64,000 bases of DNA from Acinetobacter nosocomialis NIPH 2119 (GTDB lineage Bacteria; Pseudomonadota; Gammaproteobacteria; Pseudomonadales; Moraxellaceae). A program made the translations under genes and the position numbers. The DNA lies in the NCBI RefSeq assembly GCF_000368085.1, contig NZ_KB849239.1:1206269-1270268 (forward strand). Reading direction: 5' to 3'. Of the stretch, positions 52,062 to 61,710 are shown piece after piece (the stretch's first letter is position 1; each line of letters begins with the position of its first letter). The notes under the pieces are model-generated. The model saw only the letters and a list, made by a program, of their open reading frames with translations, did no database searches and was not told the DNA's origin.

Positions 52062-52248
52062 GGCGATTTACCCAAAAATTTCAAATAATGCATTCTAGCA
52101 TAGAGGCTTATTAATCTTGAACTTGCTAAATATATATGGCTAAAGCCAGCAGAAGCACACCACAATCTAAAATTACACTCATGCACTATCTTTTAATCAA
52201 AATTAACAATGTGATTTGAATTGTAGCTTACATTTACAAACAATAAAA

Positions 52249-52270
52249 TAAATGAGAATTATTTACATTA
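52249..52270 (+). promoter_or_regulatory. Probable Fur box
   Basis: AAATGAGAATTATTTACATT resembles the Fur consensus (GATAATGATAATCATTATC type) and lies just before the TonB receptor gene. It covers a possible upstream ATG at 52252, which argues for the later start. It would repress the operon when iron is sufficient. Confidence 0.6.
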
Positions 52271-52281
52271 TCTTTACTATT

Positions 52282-54417
52282 ATGACCATCCCACCTCGAC
52301 CATTTAAACTTTCTGTAATCGCCTGCGCGATTTGTTATGCAAATCTCACTTATGCTCAAGATGCAGATATACAAGCTTTGCAGACGATTCAAGTTAAAGC
52401 TACAAGTACAGAGCAGTCTTCTGAACAAACCAAAGCCTATAATGTTAAGAACTCTAGCAGTGCAACTAAGCTTAACATTGAGGCTAAAGAAACGCCTCAA
52501 ACTATTAATGTCGTTACTCGTCAGCAAATTGAAGATTTTGGGCTTACTAGCACCCGAGATGTTCTAAACAATACACCCGGAGTCACAGTAACCAATCAGG
52601 AAACTGAGCGAACTACTTATATGGCTCGTGGTTTTGAAATTTCAAATATTTTAACTGACGGCGTAGGTTTTCCCCTCTCAGGTTATAACTATAACAATAC
52701 TAATCCTGATACTTATTTTTATGATCGTGTAGAAGTCGTTAAAGGTGCTGATTCTTTAACGAATGCATTTGGTGACCCAAGTGCAACCATCAATAATATT
52801 CGAAAACGCCCAACCCAAGAATTTCAAGCAAGCGGAGGTATAAGTTACGGGTCTTGGGATACTCAGCGTTATGAGGCTGACGTATCTGGCTCAATTCTAC
52901 CAAGTGGAAAAGTCCGTGGTCGTATTATGGGCTATGAGCAAACTGGTGACTCATACCTTGACCGATATTCTTCAGAAAAAAATGGTTTCGCTGGTATTGT
53001 TGAAGCTGATTTAACAGATACAACATTACTTACCGTAGGTTATAGCCAAGAAAAAAATAAACCGAATGCAAACAACTGGGGTGCTCTACCCTTGCTTGAT
53101 GCCAACGGCAAACAAATTTCTTATGATCGCTCCTATAACCCAAACCCTGACTGGGCGCATTGGGATAATGAAACACAGAATGCTTTTGTTGAATTAAAAC
53201 AGAAAATTAATGATCAATGGTCAGCTAAGCTGACTTATAACTATCTTGATAACAAGCATAACAGTCGCCTCCTTTACTATTATGGTTATCCAAAAGCTGA
53301 TGGTTCAGGAGTGTCTTTGACACCATGGGGTGGCCAAGAGCATCAAGAACAACATGCTGTAGATTTTAACCTTGAGGGAACTTATAAGCTCTTTAACCAA
53401 GAGCATGAAGCAACGTTAGGTTATAACTATGTACGTAGTCGTCAACACGATAAACAATCTACGGGAACAATTAACGATAGTAATGTTATCAATTCGACCA
53501 CTACAAACTGGGCAAGTTGGACACCTCAATCTATAACGTGGTCAGATTTCACAGAAGCAGCGAACTATACGCAAAATATAGATTCAATTTATGCTGCTAC
53601 CCGCTTACATCTCAATGAAGATTTAAAACTCTTGCTAGGTGCAAACTATGTGAAAGCCGAGAGTAAAGGCGAAAGCTATGGTTCGCCTATGGAATATAGT
53701 GAAAGTAAAGTTTCACCGTATGCGGGCTTAACTTATAACTTCACACCTGAATATACAGGTTATATGAGCTATACCTCAATTTTCCGTCCACAAACTGGTA
53801 TTGATCAAGATACCAATCAAGCTTTAAAACCAATTGAAGGTAAAAGCTATGAAATGGGGGTAAAAAGCTCATGGCTAGATGACCGTTTAACTGGAACGCT
53901 TTCAGTATTCAAAACCGAACAAAACAATTACCCACTACGTAACTCGGACGGAAATCCACTTAATCGAAAAGTATCAACCAGCGATTTAGAGTCACAAGGT
54001 GTCGAAGTCGGGTTATCTGGTCAAATCACTGATAACGTCAATCTTGCTTTTGGCTATGCTCAATTTAGTATTAAAGATATTAAAAATGGTGGCGAAGCGA
54101 GAACGTATAATCCGAACCAAACCCTTAATTTGCTGACTACCTATACACCATCAGTTTTACCTAAGCTGAAAGTTGGCGCAGGGCTACAATGGCAAGATGC
54201 CGTGAAGCTATACGACTCGACAGCAAACAGCACCATCAAGCAAGATGCTTATGCCTTAGTAAATTTAATGGCGAGCTATGAAGTGAATGATCACATTACG
54301 CTCCAAGCCAATGGAAATAATATTTTCGATAAGAAATATTTGTATAGTTTCCCTAATGGTCAAGGCTTTTATGGACCCTCAGCCAACTATACGGTTGCTG
54401 TAAAGTTTAAATATTAA
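52282..54417 (+). CDS. TonB-dependent siderophore receptor
   Basis: The 711-residue receptor (from the ATG at 52282) has a signal peptide ending AYA/QDAD, a TonB box-like region, and a plug with ETPQTINVVTRQQIEDFGL and DRVEVVKGADSL. A 22-strand barrel ends in VKFKY. The plug and barrel resemble ferric siderophore receptors of the FhuE/FpvA type. The ligand is not determined. It heads an operon with DUF3649, PepSY and DUF3325 membrane genes, a ferric reductase-like set. No biosynthetic genes are present, so a xenosiderophore is likely. Confidence 0.88.
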   Translation: MTIPPRPFKLSVIACAICYANLTYAQDADIQALQTIQVKATSTEQSSEQTKAYNVKNSSSATKLNIEAKETPQTINVVTRQQIEDFGLTSTRDVLNNTPGVTVTNQETERTTYMARGFEISNILTDGVGFPLSGYNYNNTNPDTYFYDRVEVVKGADSLTNAFGDPSATINNIRKRPTQEFQASGGISYGSWDTQRYEADVSGSILPSGKVRGRIMGYEQTGDSYLDRYSSEKNGFAGIVEADLTDTTLLTVGYSQEKNKPNANNWGALPLLDANGKQISYDRSYNPNPDWAHWDNETQNAFVELKQKINDQWSAKLTYNYLDNKHNSRLLYYYGYPKADGSGVSLTPWGGQEHQEQHAVDFNLEGTYKLFNQEHEATLGYNYVRSRQHDKQSTGTINDSNVINSTTTNWASWTPQSITWSDFTEAANYTQNIDSIYAATRLHLNEDLKLLLGANYVKAESKGESYGSPMEYSESKVSPYAGLTYNFTPEYTGYMSYTSIFRPQTGIDQDTNQALKPIEGKSYEMGVKSSWLDDRLTGTLSVFKTEQNNYPLRNSDGNPLNRKVSTSDLESQGVEVGLSGQITDNVNLAFGYAQFSIKDIKNGGEARTYNPNQTLNLLTTYTPSVLPKLKVGAGLQWQDAVKLYDSTANSTIKQDAYALVNLMASYEVNDHITLQANGNNIFDKKYLYSFPNGQGFYGPSANYTVAVKFKY

Positions 54418-54423
54418 ACGCGT

Positions 54424-54460
54424 AGCCAACTCCACTTTAGGTGTTGGCTTTCTTTTATTT
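54424..54460 (+). terminator. Terminator-like hairpin after the receptor gene
   Basis: AGCCAAC and GTTGGCT arms, followed by a T-rich tract. It may partially end transcription between the receptor and the DUF3649 gene. Confidence 0.6.
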
Positions 54461-54477
54461 TTTATGTGCCAGTAAAG

Positions 54478-54777
54478 ATGTCCAAAACATTAAATCTCCC
54501 TATGTCATATCGTATAAAAGTTTTCTATCGATTTTTAGTCGTTTTCGGTATGGGTTATGCCTGTATGGCTTATTTAAGTCTTGGGCTTACTGGTATCTTT
54601 CATTTGACTTTAGATAAACCTGAAGCCATTTATTTGGCAGCATTTATCTCTATTTTGTTTTATGTATTTTTTGTGATGGTAGGTTTTTGCATTCAATCGT
54701 TATGGAAAGTGACTGGGCTATCAATCGTGCTATTTACCCTTTTCTTTATTGTGACACGAATGGTGAGTTATGCATAA
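54478..54777 (+). CDS. DUF3649 membrane protein
   Basis: The 99-residue protein (ATG at 54478; an in-frame GTG lies at 54466) has three predicted spans, including FYRFLVVFGMGYACMAYLSL and FISILFYVFFVMVGFCIQSL. This is the DUF3649 pattern of iron-uptake operons. Its stop overlaps the PepSY gene by 8 bp, indicating coupled translation. Confidence 0.8.
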   Translation: MSKTLNLPMSYRIKVFYRFLVVFGMGYACMAYLSLGLTGIFHLTLDKPEAIYLAAFISILFYVFFVMVGFCIQSLWKVTGLSIVLFTLFFIVTRMVSYA

Positions 54778-56326
54778 AGGTATACGCCAATCTATGGCAT
54801 GGCTGCATTCATGGACTGGATTAATTTTTGGATGGCTCGTATTTACTATTTTTTTAATGGGGAGTTTGTCGTATTACCGTCATGAAGTTAATTTGTGGAT
54901 GCAACCAGCACTTGCACAGTATGAAATAAAACAAGATGTAGCAATTAAAACAGCATATCAGTACTTACAAAAAAACGCTCCAGATGCCAAATCTTGGTAT
55001 TTAACTATTGCTACCGCAGAAAGTCCTGCTAACACCATGTATTGGGAAAAACCAGACGGTGGTTATGGAAATGCAACACTTGATGCAAATACTGGTCAAG
55101 AACTAAAACTTTCAGCAACTGAAGGTGGTGACTTCTTCTATCGTTTTCACTATCAACTTTTTGGTATTCCGATATTAATTGGACGGCTCGTTGTATCTTT
55201 AGCGGCTTTTATTATGTTAATTGCCTTAATCTCAGGCATTATTACTCATAAAAAAATCTTTAGCGACTTTTTTACTTTACGGACCTTTAAGTCTCAGCGC
55301 TCATGGTTAGATTTTCATAATGTTTCATCTGTTATTGCACTACCCTTCTTTTTGACTATTACTTTTACAGGCTTGGCTATTTTCTTCTATTTATATCTTC
55401 CTTGGGGAATGCAAAAACTCTATCCAGATAATCCATATCAATATTTTACCGAAATTCGCACAAAGACGGTCTCTGAGAACCAATCGATTCAACCTGCTCA
55501 AAACTTAGCTATTGAGAAGTTATTGAGTCAAGTTCAGCAACGTTGGGGAAATCAAACTTTAGCAACTATGAGTGTTAAAAACCCAAATACGAATCAGGCT
55601 CAAATTACATTTATTCAGCAAGAAGACCGTTCTATTACCCGTAATCAAGCACAAATCACACTAGACGCGTCAACTGGCAGAGTCTTGGGTGATACACGTA
55701 ATCATAGTCCTATTGCTACACTTTATGCTGGAGTATATGGCTTACATATGGCAACTTTTGCTCAGCCTTTACTTCGCTTAGGGTTGTTTTTCTCTGGTAT
55801 TTTAGGATGTGTAATGATTGCATCTGGCTTGTTACTTTGGAGCCTAAAACGTCAACTTCAAAAGAAAACTAGTAAGTTTCATTTTGGGCATTATTTAGTT
55901 GATCGTTTAAATGTTGCTACATTTATAGGTTTGCCTTGTGCAACACTTGCTTATTTATATGCAAATCGATTGTTTACAGTCACGACAACTACTATCAATT
56001 ATGAAATTTATAGCTTCTTCTTGGTGTGGCTAATAAGCTTGATTATTGCACTCATCACTAAAAAACAATATTTGTGGCGAACTCAACTTGGCATCTTCAT
56101 TTTGCTTTGTATAGCACTTCCTCTCTTGAATATAAGTTATTTGCTAAAAAATCATTATGTCCAAAACTTTAATGCTTATTGGGATTTTGCACGCATAGAC
56201 ATTTTTTTCTGGTTATTTGCAGCCTTAGCCCTTTTCATATTTTTTAAAATTAAACCGATTCAATATAAAGCCATAGAAAAAATTCAAAAAAAGCTGAATA
56301 AGTTAAATATTGAGGTGAATTCATGA
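54770..56326 (+). CDS. PepSY-associated transmembrane protein (PiuB-like)
   Basis: The 518-residue membrane protein opens SMAWLHSWTGLIFGWLVFTI. It has PepSY-TM features, conserved histidines in LHSWTG, FHNVSSVIALP and GLHMATF, and several further spans. Such proteins are thought to be ferric-siderophore reductases at the inner membrane. It is placed between DUF3649 and DUF3325 partners. No direct evidence for substrate. Confidence 0.85.
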   Translation: MHKGIRQSMAWLHSWTGLIFGWLVFTIFLMGSLSYYRHEVNLWMQPALAQYEIKQDVAIKTAYQYLQKNAPDAKSWYLTIATAESPANTMYWEKPDGGYGNATLDANTGQELKLSATEGGDFFYRFHYQLFGIPILIGRLVVSLAAFIMLIALISGIITHKKIFSDFFTLRTFKSQRSWLDFHNVSSVIALPFFLTITFTGLAIFFYLYLPWGMQKLYPDNPYQYFTEIRTKTVSENQSIQPAQNLAIEKLLSQVQQRWGNQTLATMSVKNPNTNQAQITFIQQEDRSITRNQAQITLDASTGRVLGDTRNHSPIATLYAGVYGLHMATFAQPLLRLGLFFSGILGCVMIASGLLLWSLKRQLQKKTSKFHFGHYLVDRLNVATFIGLPCATLAYLYANRLFTVTTTTINYEIYSFFLVWLISLIIALITKKQYLWRTQLGIFILLCIALPLLNISYLLKNHYVQNFNAYWDFARIDIFFWLFAALALFIFFKIKPIQYKAIEKIQKKLNKLNIEVNS

Positions 56327-56619
56327 TGTTCTTTGTGTTTATCCTGACTTTACTAGGCATGTATTTACTATTCATATCGACTGAAAAATATCGCTCACCT
56401 AAATCAACTGGTCATTTCAAATCTTTAGCTCAAAAATATTATTCATTGTTGAGGATATTGGCCTTTTTACTATTTGCGTTAAGCGGGTTTATTCTCATCA
56501 AAAAATATGGTTTTTCAATTGGTTTTGTCAGCTGGTGGATCTTTGCAACACCTCTTACCTTTTTACTCATACTTTGGCTTAACCCTTTGAGAGCTTTCAA
56601 ATCATCATCCAAGTCATGA
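56323..56619 (+). CDS. DUF3325 membrane protein
   Basis: The 98-residue protein has three spans (FVFILTLLGMYLLFIS, LRILAFLLFALSGFILI, WIFATPLTFLLILWL). The DUF3325 family commonly ends receptor-PepSY operons. Its start overlaps the PepSY stop by 4 bp. Confidence 0.8.
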   Translation: MMFFVFILTLLGMYLLFISTEKYRSPKSTGHFKSLAQKYYSLLRILAFLLFALSGFILIKKYGFSIGFVSWWIFATPLTFLLILWLNPLRAFKSSSKS

Positions 56620-56757
56620 AATTGAATAAAATTCCATCAAAATAGGCATTTTTTTAATTGCTTAGCGTTTTTTTGCATAAGTAAATCATTATTCATGACA
56701 ACTGTTTATCTCTAAAAGGAATAAGATATCTGCGTTTCGTGATAAGTGGCGATAAAG

Positions 56758-57642
56758 ATGTCTGGTGCTTTTGAATTTATCTTAGCGGGTATGTTAGTTG
56801 GCTTCTGTGTAGGTATTACAGGAGTTGGTGGTGGGTCATTAATGACACCAATTTTAATTGGTCTTTTTAGAATTGAACCGCATATCGCAATTGGTACCGA
56901 TTTACTTTATGCCGCAATTTCAAAGTTCTGTGGATCAATGGTTCACGCAAAAAAACTCAATATCGTGTGGCCTATCGTTTTATGGCTAGCAGTGGGTAGT
57001 ATTCCTGCGTCTTTCGGTACTGCTTGGGTATTGGAACATTATTTAAGTCAGTCAACACACTATAAAGCTGTTTTAACAATGGTATTAGGCTTTATGCTGA
57101 CCTTGACTGGTGTTTCTATTATTTTCCGTACTCGTATTGAAAAGTTCTTTAATAAATTCCGAAATAAAGAGAATATCCAAACTGAAAATGAGCAATTAGC
57201 TGTTCAAAATAAACGCACCTATATTGTGATTATGGGCATTATTCTAGGTGTATTCGTAACGTTATCATCTGTTGGTGCTGGTGCCTTTGGAATTATGGCA
57301 CTCGTGATTATGTTCCCGAACTTACCAATGATTCGAATTATTGGATCAGATGTCGTACATGCAGTATTACTAACCTTAGTTGCTGGTCTTGGACATATGA
57401 GTGCCGGTAACGTCGACTTTATGCTACTTATGTGGTTGTTGGTAGGTTCTATTCCGGCAATTATTATTGGCACATTAATTAGCTCACGTATGCCGGAACG
57501 TTTAATCCGTAAAATTTTGGGTATTACTCTATTTGCTCTTGGTGTTAACTTTATGGTCCACCCAGTCAAAGCCAAACCAAAAGCAGCTGTGGTACAACAA
57601 GCAGTAGTTGCTGAAAAAACAGGCAACTCGACTGAAAGATAG
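56758..57642 (+). CDS. TauE/SafE family permease
   Basis: The 294-residue inner-membrane protein has about eight spans and the family duplications GVGGGSLMTPIL and SVGAGAFGIMALV. TauE/SafE proteins export sulfonates or sulfite-type anions; the substrate is unknown here. The ATG at 56758 gives the usual N-terminus; an in-frame GTG at 56746 adds four residues. Confidence 0.85.
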   Translation: MSGAFEFILAGMLVGFCVGITGVGGGSLMTPILIGLFRIEPHIAIGTDLLYAAISKFCGSMVHAKKLNIVWPIVLWLAVGSIPASFGTAWVLEHYLSQSTHYKAVLTMVLGFMLTLTGVSIIFRTRIEKFFNKFRNKENIQTENEQLAVQNKRTYIVIMGIILGVFVTLSSVGAGAFGIMALVIMFPNLPMIRIIGSDVVHAVLLTLVAGLGHMSAGNVDFMLLMWLLVGSIPAIIIGTLISSRMPERLIRKILGITLFALGVNFMVHPVKAKPKAAVVQQAVVAEKTGNSTER

Positions 57643-57759
57643 TAAAATCAATAGGATTTTTCCAAACTGAATTGCCATGAGATGTAGTATTTTCATAATT
57701 ATTTCATGGTATATTCAGTACACAAAACAACCTTTAGTATGATCGAACCAGTGACAGCA

Positions 57760-58848
57760 ATGACTACACATTCAAATTCCGTTTCAAAGCCAGATATCGA
57801 CGACGTTAACATTAAAAGTATCCAAACTCTTGTAACACCCGCTGAGCTTAAGTCAGAACTTCCATTATCTGATGTTGCTTCCCAAACTGTTCTAAAAGGC
57901 CGCGAAACTATTCGTAATATTTTAGATGGCTCAGATAAACGTTTATTTGTCGTTATTGGTCCTTGCTCTATCCATGATCCAAAAGCTGCTCACGAATATG
58001 CTGACCGCTTAAAAGCATTAAGCGAAAAGGTTAAAGATACTCTATATCTAGTTATGCGTGTTTATTTTGAAAAACCACGTACAACAATTGGCTGGAAAGG
58101 CTTAATTAACGATCCAGATATGAATGACTCATTTAACATTGAGAAAGGTCTACGTATTGGTCGTAAACTTTTACTTGAGTTAAATGAAAAAGGTTTACCT
58201 TGTGCAACTGAAGCACTTGACCCTAACTCTCCACAGTACTACCAAGATTTAATTTCATGGTCTGCGATTGGTGCACGTACAACCGAGAGCCAAACTCACC
58301 GTGAAATGTCTTCTGGCTTATCATCACCAGTAGGTTTTAAAAATGGTACAGACGGTGGTTTAACTGTCGCAACCAATGCCATGCAGTCTGTTAAATATGG
58401 CCATAGTTTCTTAGGCTTAAATGAAGACGGTCAGGTTTCAATTATTAATACAAATGGTAATCCTTATGCACACGTAGTATTACGTGGCGGTAATGGTAAG
58501 CCAAACTACGATGCTGGCTCTGTTGCAGAAGCAGAAAATGCTTTAGCAAAAGCAAAAGTTAGCAACAAAATCATGATCGATGCGAGCCACGCAAACTCAA
58601 ATAAAGACCCGTACTTACAACCGCTCGTTCTTAAAAATATTACTGAACAAATTTTAGATGGTAATAAGTCTATCGTAGGTATTATGGTCGAAAGCCATTT
58701 AAAAGGCGGCCGTCAAGATATTCCTGAAAATCTTTGCGACCTTGAATATGGTAAATCAGTCACTGATGGTTGTATTGATTGGGAAACTACCGAAAAGACA
58801 TTGCTTGAAATGCATGAAGCTTTAAAAGATGTTTTACCTAACCGTTAA
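57760..58848 (+). CDS. aroG: Class I 3-deoxy-7-phosphoheptulonate (DAHP) synthase
   Basis: The 362-residue enzyme condenses PEP and erythrose 4-phosphate at the entry of the shikimate pathway. Motifs: VIGPCSIHDP, MRVYFEKPRTTIGWKGLINDP, GARTTESQTHREM, SPVGFKNGTDG and IDASHANSNKD. It is of the E. coli AroF/G/H type; which feedback class cannot be judged by eye. The ATG at 57760 matches the family N-terminus better than the upstream in-frame starts (57706, 57739). Confidence 0.9.
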   Translation: MTTHSNSVSKPDIDDVNIKSIQTLVTPAELKSELPLSDVASQTVLKGRETIRNILDGSDKRLFVVIGPCSIHDPKAAHEYADRLKALSEKVKDTLYLVMRVYFEKPRTTIGWKGLINDPDMNDSFNIEKGLRIGRKLLLELNEKGLPCATEALDPNSPQYYQDLISWSAIGARTTESQTHREMSSGLSSPVGFKNGTDGGLTVATNAMQSVKYGHSFLGLNEDGQVSIINTNGNPYAHVVLRGGNGKPNYDAGSVAEAENALAKAKVSNKIMIDASHANSNKDPYLQPLVLKNITEQILDGNKSIVGIMVESHLKGGRQDIPENLCDLEYGKSVTDGCIDWETTEKTLLEMHEALKDVLPNR

Positions 58849-58872
58849 TTCATCTTTTAAAGATTGAAGATT

Positions 58873-58899
58873 AAACCCTCATTTTTGAGGGTTTTTTTT
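58873..58899 (+). terminator. Terminator of the DAHP synthase gene
   Basis: AAACCCTC and GAGGGTTT arms with a run of eight T residues. Confidence 0.9.
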
Positions 58900-58984
58900 A
58901 TTTTGTTTGGTCGGAATTCAGCTATGACAGCTATTCGTTTTTGATTATACTTCGACGAGTTTTTCCACTACGACCGCCTAAAAT

Positions 58985-59476
58985 ATGGTGCTGAGTTTCC
59001 GTCAACATTTGCTGAAGTGGCGCACGCTTTTAAGTGCTATCACTTTGCTGTGTTTACTATGGCACATTTTTTTGCCTACTCTTGTGCAAATTGGCATCGT
59101 ACCTGAGTTGTATACTATGCCTAGTCACTGCCAACCAGTTGTATTAGAGCATTCAGCCCACCAACAAAATTTTAATATGGAGCAGCATCACGCTTCACAT
59201 GCTCATCACCATATGGAATCTGTTCAAGATAAATTTCATAGTTCGCATGCTCAAGAAGTCTTTGCTCTAGCTACTCAAATCATGAAGCATTGCCCGTTAT
59301 GTACGCATGGCCTAGATGCAGCAATTTTAATTCCACTCATTGCTTTGATTTTTGTTTTAATTTTATGTTGGTTTAGCCGTGTACGATGTCTGTGTCATAC
59401 GTGGACCATACAACTAGAACGCCCCCTTACTTTCTATATTTTACCGATTAAACACGCCCCACCAACTGCTCTATAA
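58985..59476 (+). CDS. DUF2946 His-rich membrane protein
   Basis: The 163-residue protein has an N-terminal span, a histidine- and methionine-rich region (MEQHHASHAHHHMESVQDKF), a CPLC motif near a second span (KHCPLCTHGLDAAILI), and a basic tail. DUF2946 proteins occur beside copper-linked TonB receptors such as oprC in pseudomonads. It lies 66 bp upstream of the receptor gene. Copper association is inferred. Confidence 0.75.
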   Translation: MVLSFRQHLLKWRTLLSAITLLCLLWHIFLPTLVQIGIVPELYTMPSHCQPVVLEHSAHQQNFNMEQHHASHAHHHMESVQDKFHSSHAQEVFALATQIMKHCPLCTHGLDAAILIPLIALIFVLILCWFSRVRCLCHTWTIQLERPLTFYILPIKHAPPTAL

Positions 59477-59542
59477 AACCATAACTTTTCTCATCCCTAT
59501 TTTCAGGGATTCAAAATTTATTGCTTTTTATAGGGTCATTCT

Positions 59543-61663
59543 ATGTCATCCCTCAAATTTCGCTTATCTGTTTTAAGCGCAGCATGCTTATCTGCTTCAA
59601 CTAGCTCTCTAGTTTTTGCTGAAGACTTAACACCAGCAAACAATGACACAAAAACCTTAGCAACGATTGTGGTCACGGCAAGTCGCGAAGGTGAAATACT
59701 GAATAAAACTCCAGCTGCAATTAGCCAAATCAATAGTGAGCAAATAGAAAATAAACATGCCACTTTTATTGGACAACTTGTAAACCAAACACCAGGAGTC
59801 TTGATGAATGATCTTGGTAATGAACAGCACATGATGTCTATACGCCAACCCATGACTACTGCTGCTGTTTATCAATATCTAGAAGATGGCCTTTCAATTC
59901 GACCTGTAGGTGTGTTTAACCATAATGCCCTGTATGAGATGAATATGGCGGGTGTAGACAATATTGAAATTTTACGTGGACCAGCAAGTAGTGTTTATGG
60001 AAGTAATGCAATTGGCGGAACCCTCAACTTTTTAACCAAGGCGCCGAGTGCCACACCAACAGCAGATATTGATCTGAGCGCAAGTAGTGAAGGTTATCGC
60101 CGTGTTGACGTGGGAGCTTCTGATACCTTTGATACTCGTACTGGCACCCATGGGTTAAGAGTTTCTGCCTATGCCAGTGATCGTGGTGATAGCTGGCAAG
60201 ATCATGCCGAAGCGGATAAACAAAGCATTACAGTACGTCATGACTGGCAAATTTCTGATTCAACTAAACTGAAAAATATATTTACCTATAACCACTTATA
60301 TGCAGATATGACAGGTAGCTTAAATACTGAAGATTATAGTCAACGGCCTGGTTATAGCTATCAAACATTTACTTACCGGGAAGTAGATGCAACACGTATA
60401 TCCTCCCAACTAAGTTATGACTGGAATGATCAACAGCAAAGTCAAATCACTTTATATTATCGGGATAATACAACCGAGCAAAATCCAAGCTATAACATAA
60501 AAACTGACAAGAAAGATGGAGTTGCAACAGGAACTTACAGCGGGCAGACCACTTATAATAGTTTTCAGTCCTATGGAGTCAACCTACAACACTCAGCAAC
60601 TTTAGGCCAATTCAAGTTAGTCGTGGGTAGTATGGCTGAGCACTCACCGACTCAGGGCAGAACTAATGATATTGAAGTTTTTCGAGATCCTGTTACACGT
60701 ATTTATACGAGTTTTAAACAGCGAAAGCTTTTACGTGATTTTGATGTCGACGTTGATAATGAAGCGATCTATGCTCAAGTGAATTGGCAAGCTTTGCCTA
60801 ACTTAAACTTAGTCGGCGGCACACGTTATGACTGGATTCGTTATGACTATCAAAATAATTTAACTCCTTCTAATGTTACTGGCGCTCCAGATGAAACAAG
60901 AAATTTTCATAAGGCTAGTCCAAAATTAGGAGCAATTTGGAATATTACTCCTCAAATCGACTTCTATACAAACTGGTCACAAGGCTTTGTTCCACCAGAG
61001 GTCAGTAGCCTTTACGGCGCAAATTTAGTTACTCCGAATTTAACTGAAGCAACTTTTACCAATATTGATGCAGGTGTCCGTTTTCAAACATTCAATGACC
61101 GATTAGATGGTGAAATTACGCTTTATCGTTTAAATGGCGAAGATGAAGTAATTAGTTATACTAAACCCGATAATACCCGTGAACCACGTAATGCAGGTAA
61201 AACTCTTCATGAAGGTATTGAAGTCGGTGGAACTTGGCAAATTTCCGATCAGCTTGACCAAAAATTGAAAATTTCAGGTAGCTGGGCTCGCCATCGTTAT
61301 GAACAATTCCAGCCGTCTGCTACTATTGACTACAGTGGAAATGATATGCCGAGCGCACCAAAAACTTTTGGTACGCTTGAATATCAAATTAAGCCAATCC
61401 CCGAATTATTACTCTCAGCAGAAGGTGTATATGTAGGTTCATATTGGATTAATGACGCCAATACTCAAAAATATGATGGTCATACGGTACTCAACCTGCG
61501 TGCAAACTATCGTAAAAAGGCCTATGAACTATATGGTCAGATTTTAAATGTGGCAGATACACATTATGCTGAAAGCACTTCTTTTAGTAATAATGAAGTG
61601 AGCTATACACCGGCAGCTCCACGTACATATTTAATAGGTCTACGCTATCATTTTGGTAATTAA
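59543..61663 (+). CDS. TonB-dependent outer-membrane receptor
   Basis: The 706-residue receptor has a signal peptide ending VFA/ED, a TonB box (TIVVTASRE), and a plug with AAISQINSEQIENKH, VDNIEILRGPASSVYGSNAIGGTLNFLT. The barrel ends in GLRYHFGN. It is of the FecA/BtuB-like subclass. The His-rich partner suggests a metal complex, perhaps copper, but it is not clearly OprC. A small ATCCCT/AGGGAT hairpin lies between the two genes. Confidence 0.85.
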   Translation: MSSLKFRLSVLSAACLSASTSSLVFAEDLTPANNDTKTLATIVVTASREGEILNKTPAAISQINSEQIENKHATFIGQLVNQTPGVLMNDLGNEQHMMSIRQPMTTAAVYQYLEDGLSIRPVGVFNHNALYEMNMAGVDNIEILRGPASSVYGSNAIGGTLNFLTKAPSATPTADIDLSASSEGYRRVDVGASDTFDTRTGTHGLRVSAYASDRGDSWQDHAEADKQSITVRHDWQISDSTKLKNIFTYNHLYADMTGSLNTEDYSQRPGYSYQTFTYREVDATRISSQLSYDWNDQQQSQITLYYRDNTTEQNPSYNIKTDKKDGVATGTYSGQTTYNSFQSYGVNLQHSATLGQFKLVVGSMAEHSPTQGRTNDIEVFRDPVTRIYTSFKQRKLLRDFDVDVDNEAIYAQVNWQALPNLNLVGGTRYDWIRYDYQNNLTPSNVTGAPDETRNFHKASPKLGAIWNITPQIDFYTNWSQGFVPPEVSSLYGANLVTPNLTEATFTNIDAGVRFQTFNDRLDGEITLYRLNGEDEVISYTKPDNTREPRNAGKTLHEGIEVGGTWQISDQLDQKLKISGSWARHRYEQFQPSATIDYSGNDMPSAPKTFGTLEYQIKPIPELLLSAEGVYVGSYWINDANTQKYDGHTVLNLRANYRKKAYELYGQILNVADTHYAESTSFSNNEVSYTPAAPRTYLIGLRYHFGN

Positions 61664-61673
61664 GTAAATTTAA

Positions 61674-61699
61674 GTTTGTGGTCACAACTGGCCACAAAC
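61674..61699. terminator. Hairpin between convergent receptor and cobS genes
   Basis: GTTTGTGG and CCACAAAC arms with a 10-bp loop, 10 bp after the receptor stop codon. The U-tract is weak on both strands, so termination may be partial. Confidence 0.55.
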
Positions 61700-61710
61700 G
61701 CTTAATTTAA

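Noticed and set aside
57219..57626. Minus-strand 135-aa frame in the TauE/SafE gene
   Set aside because: Antisense to a clear membrane protein gene, with no independent support.
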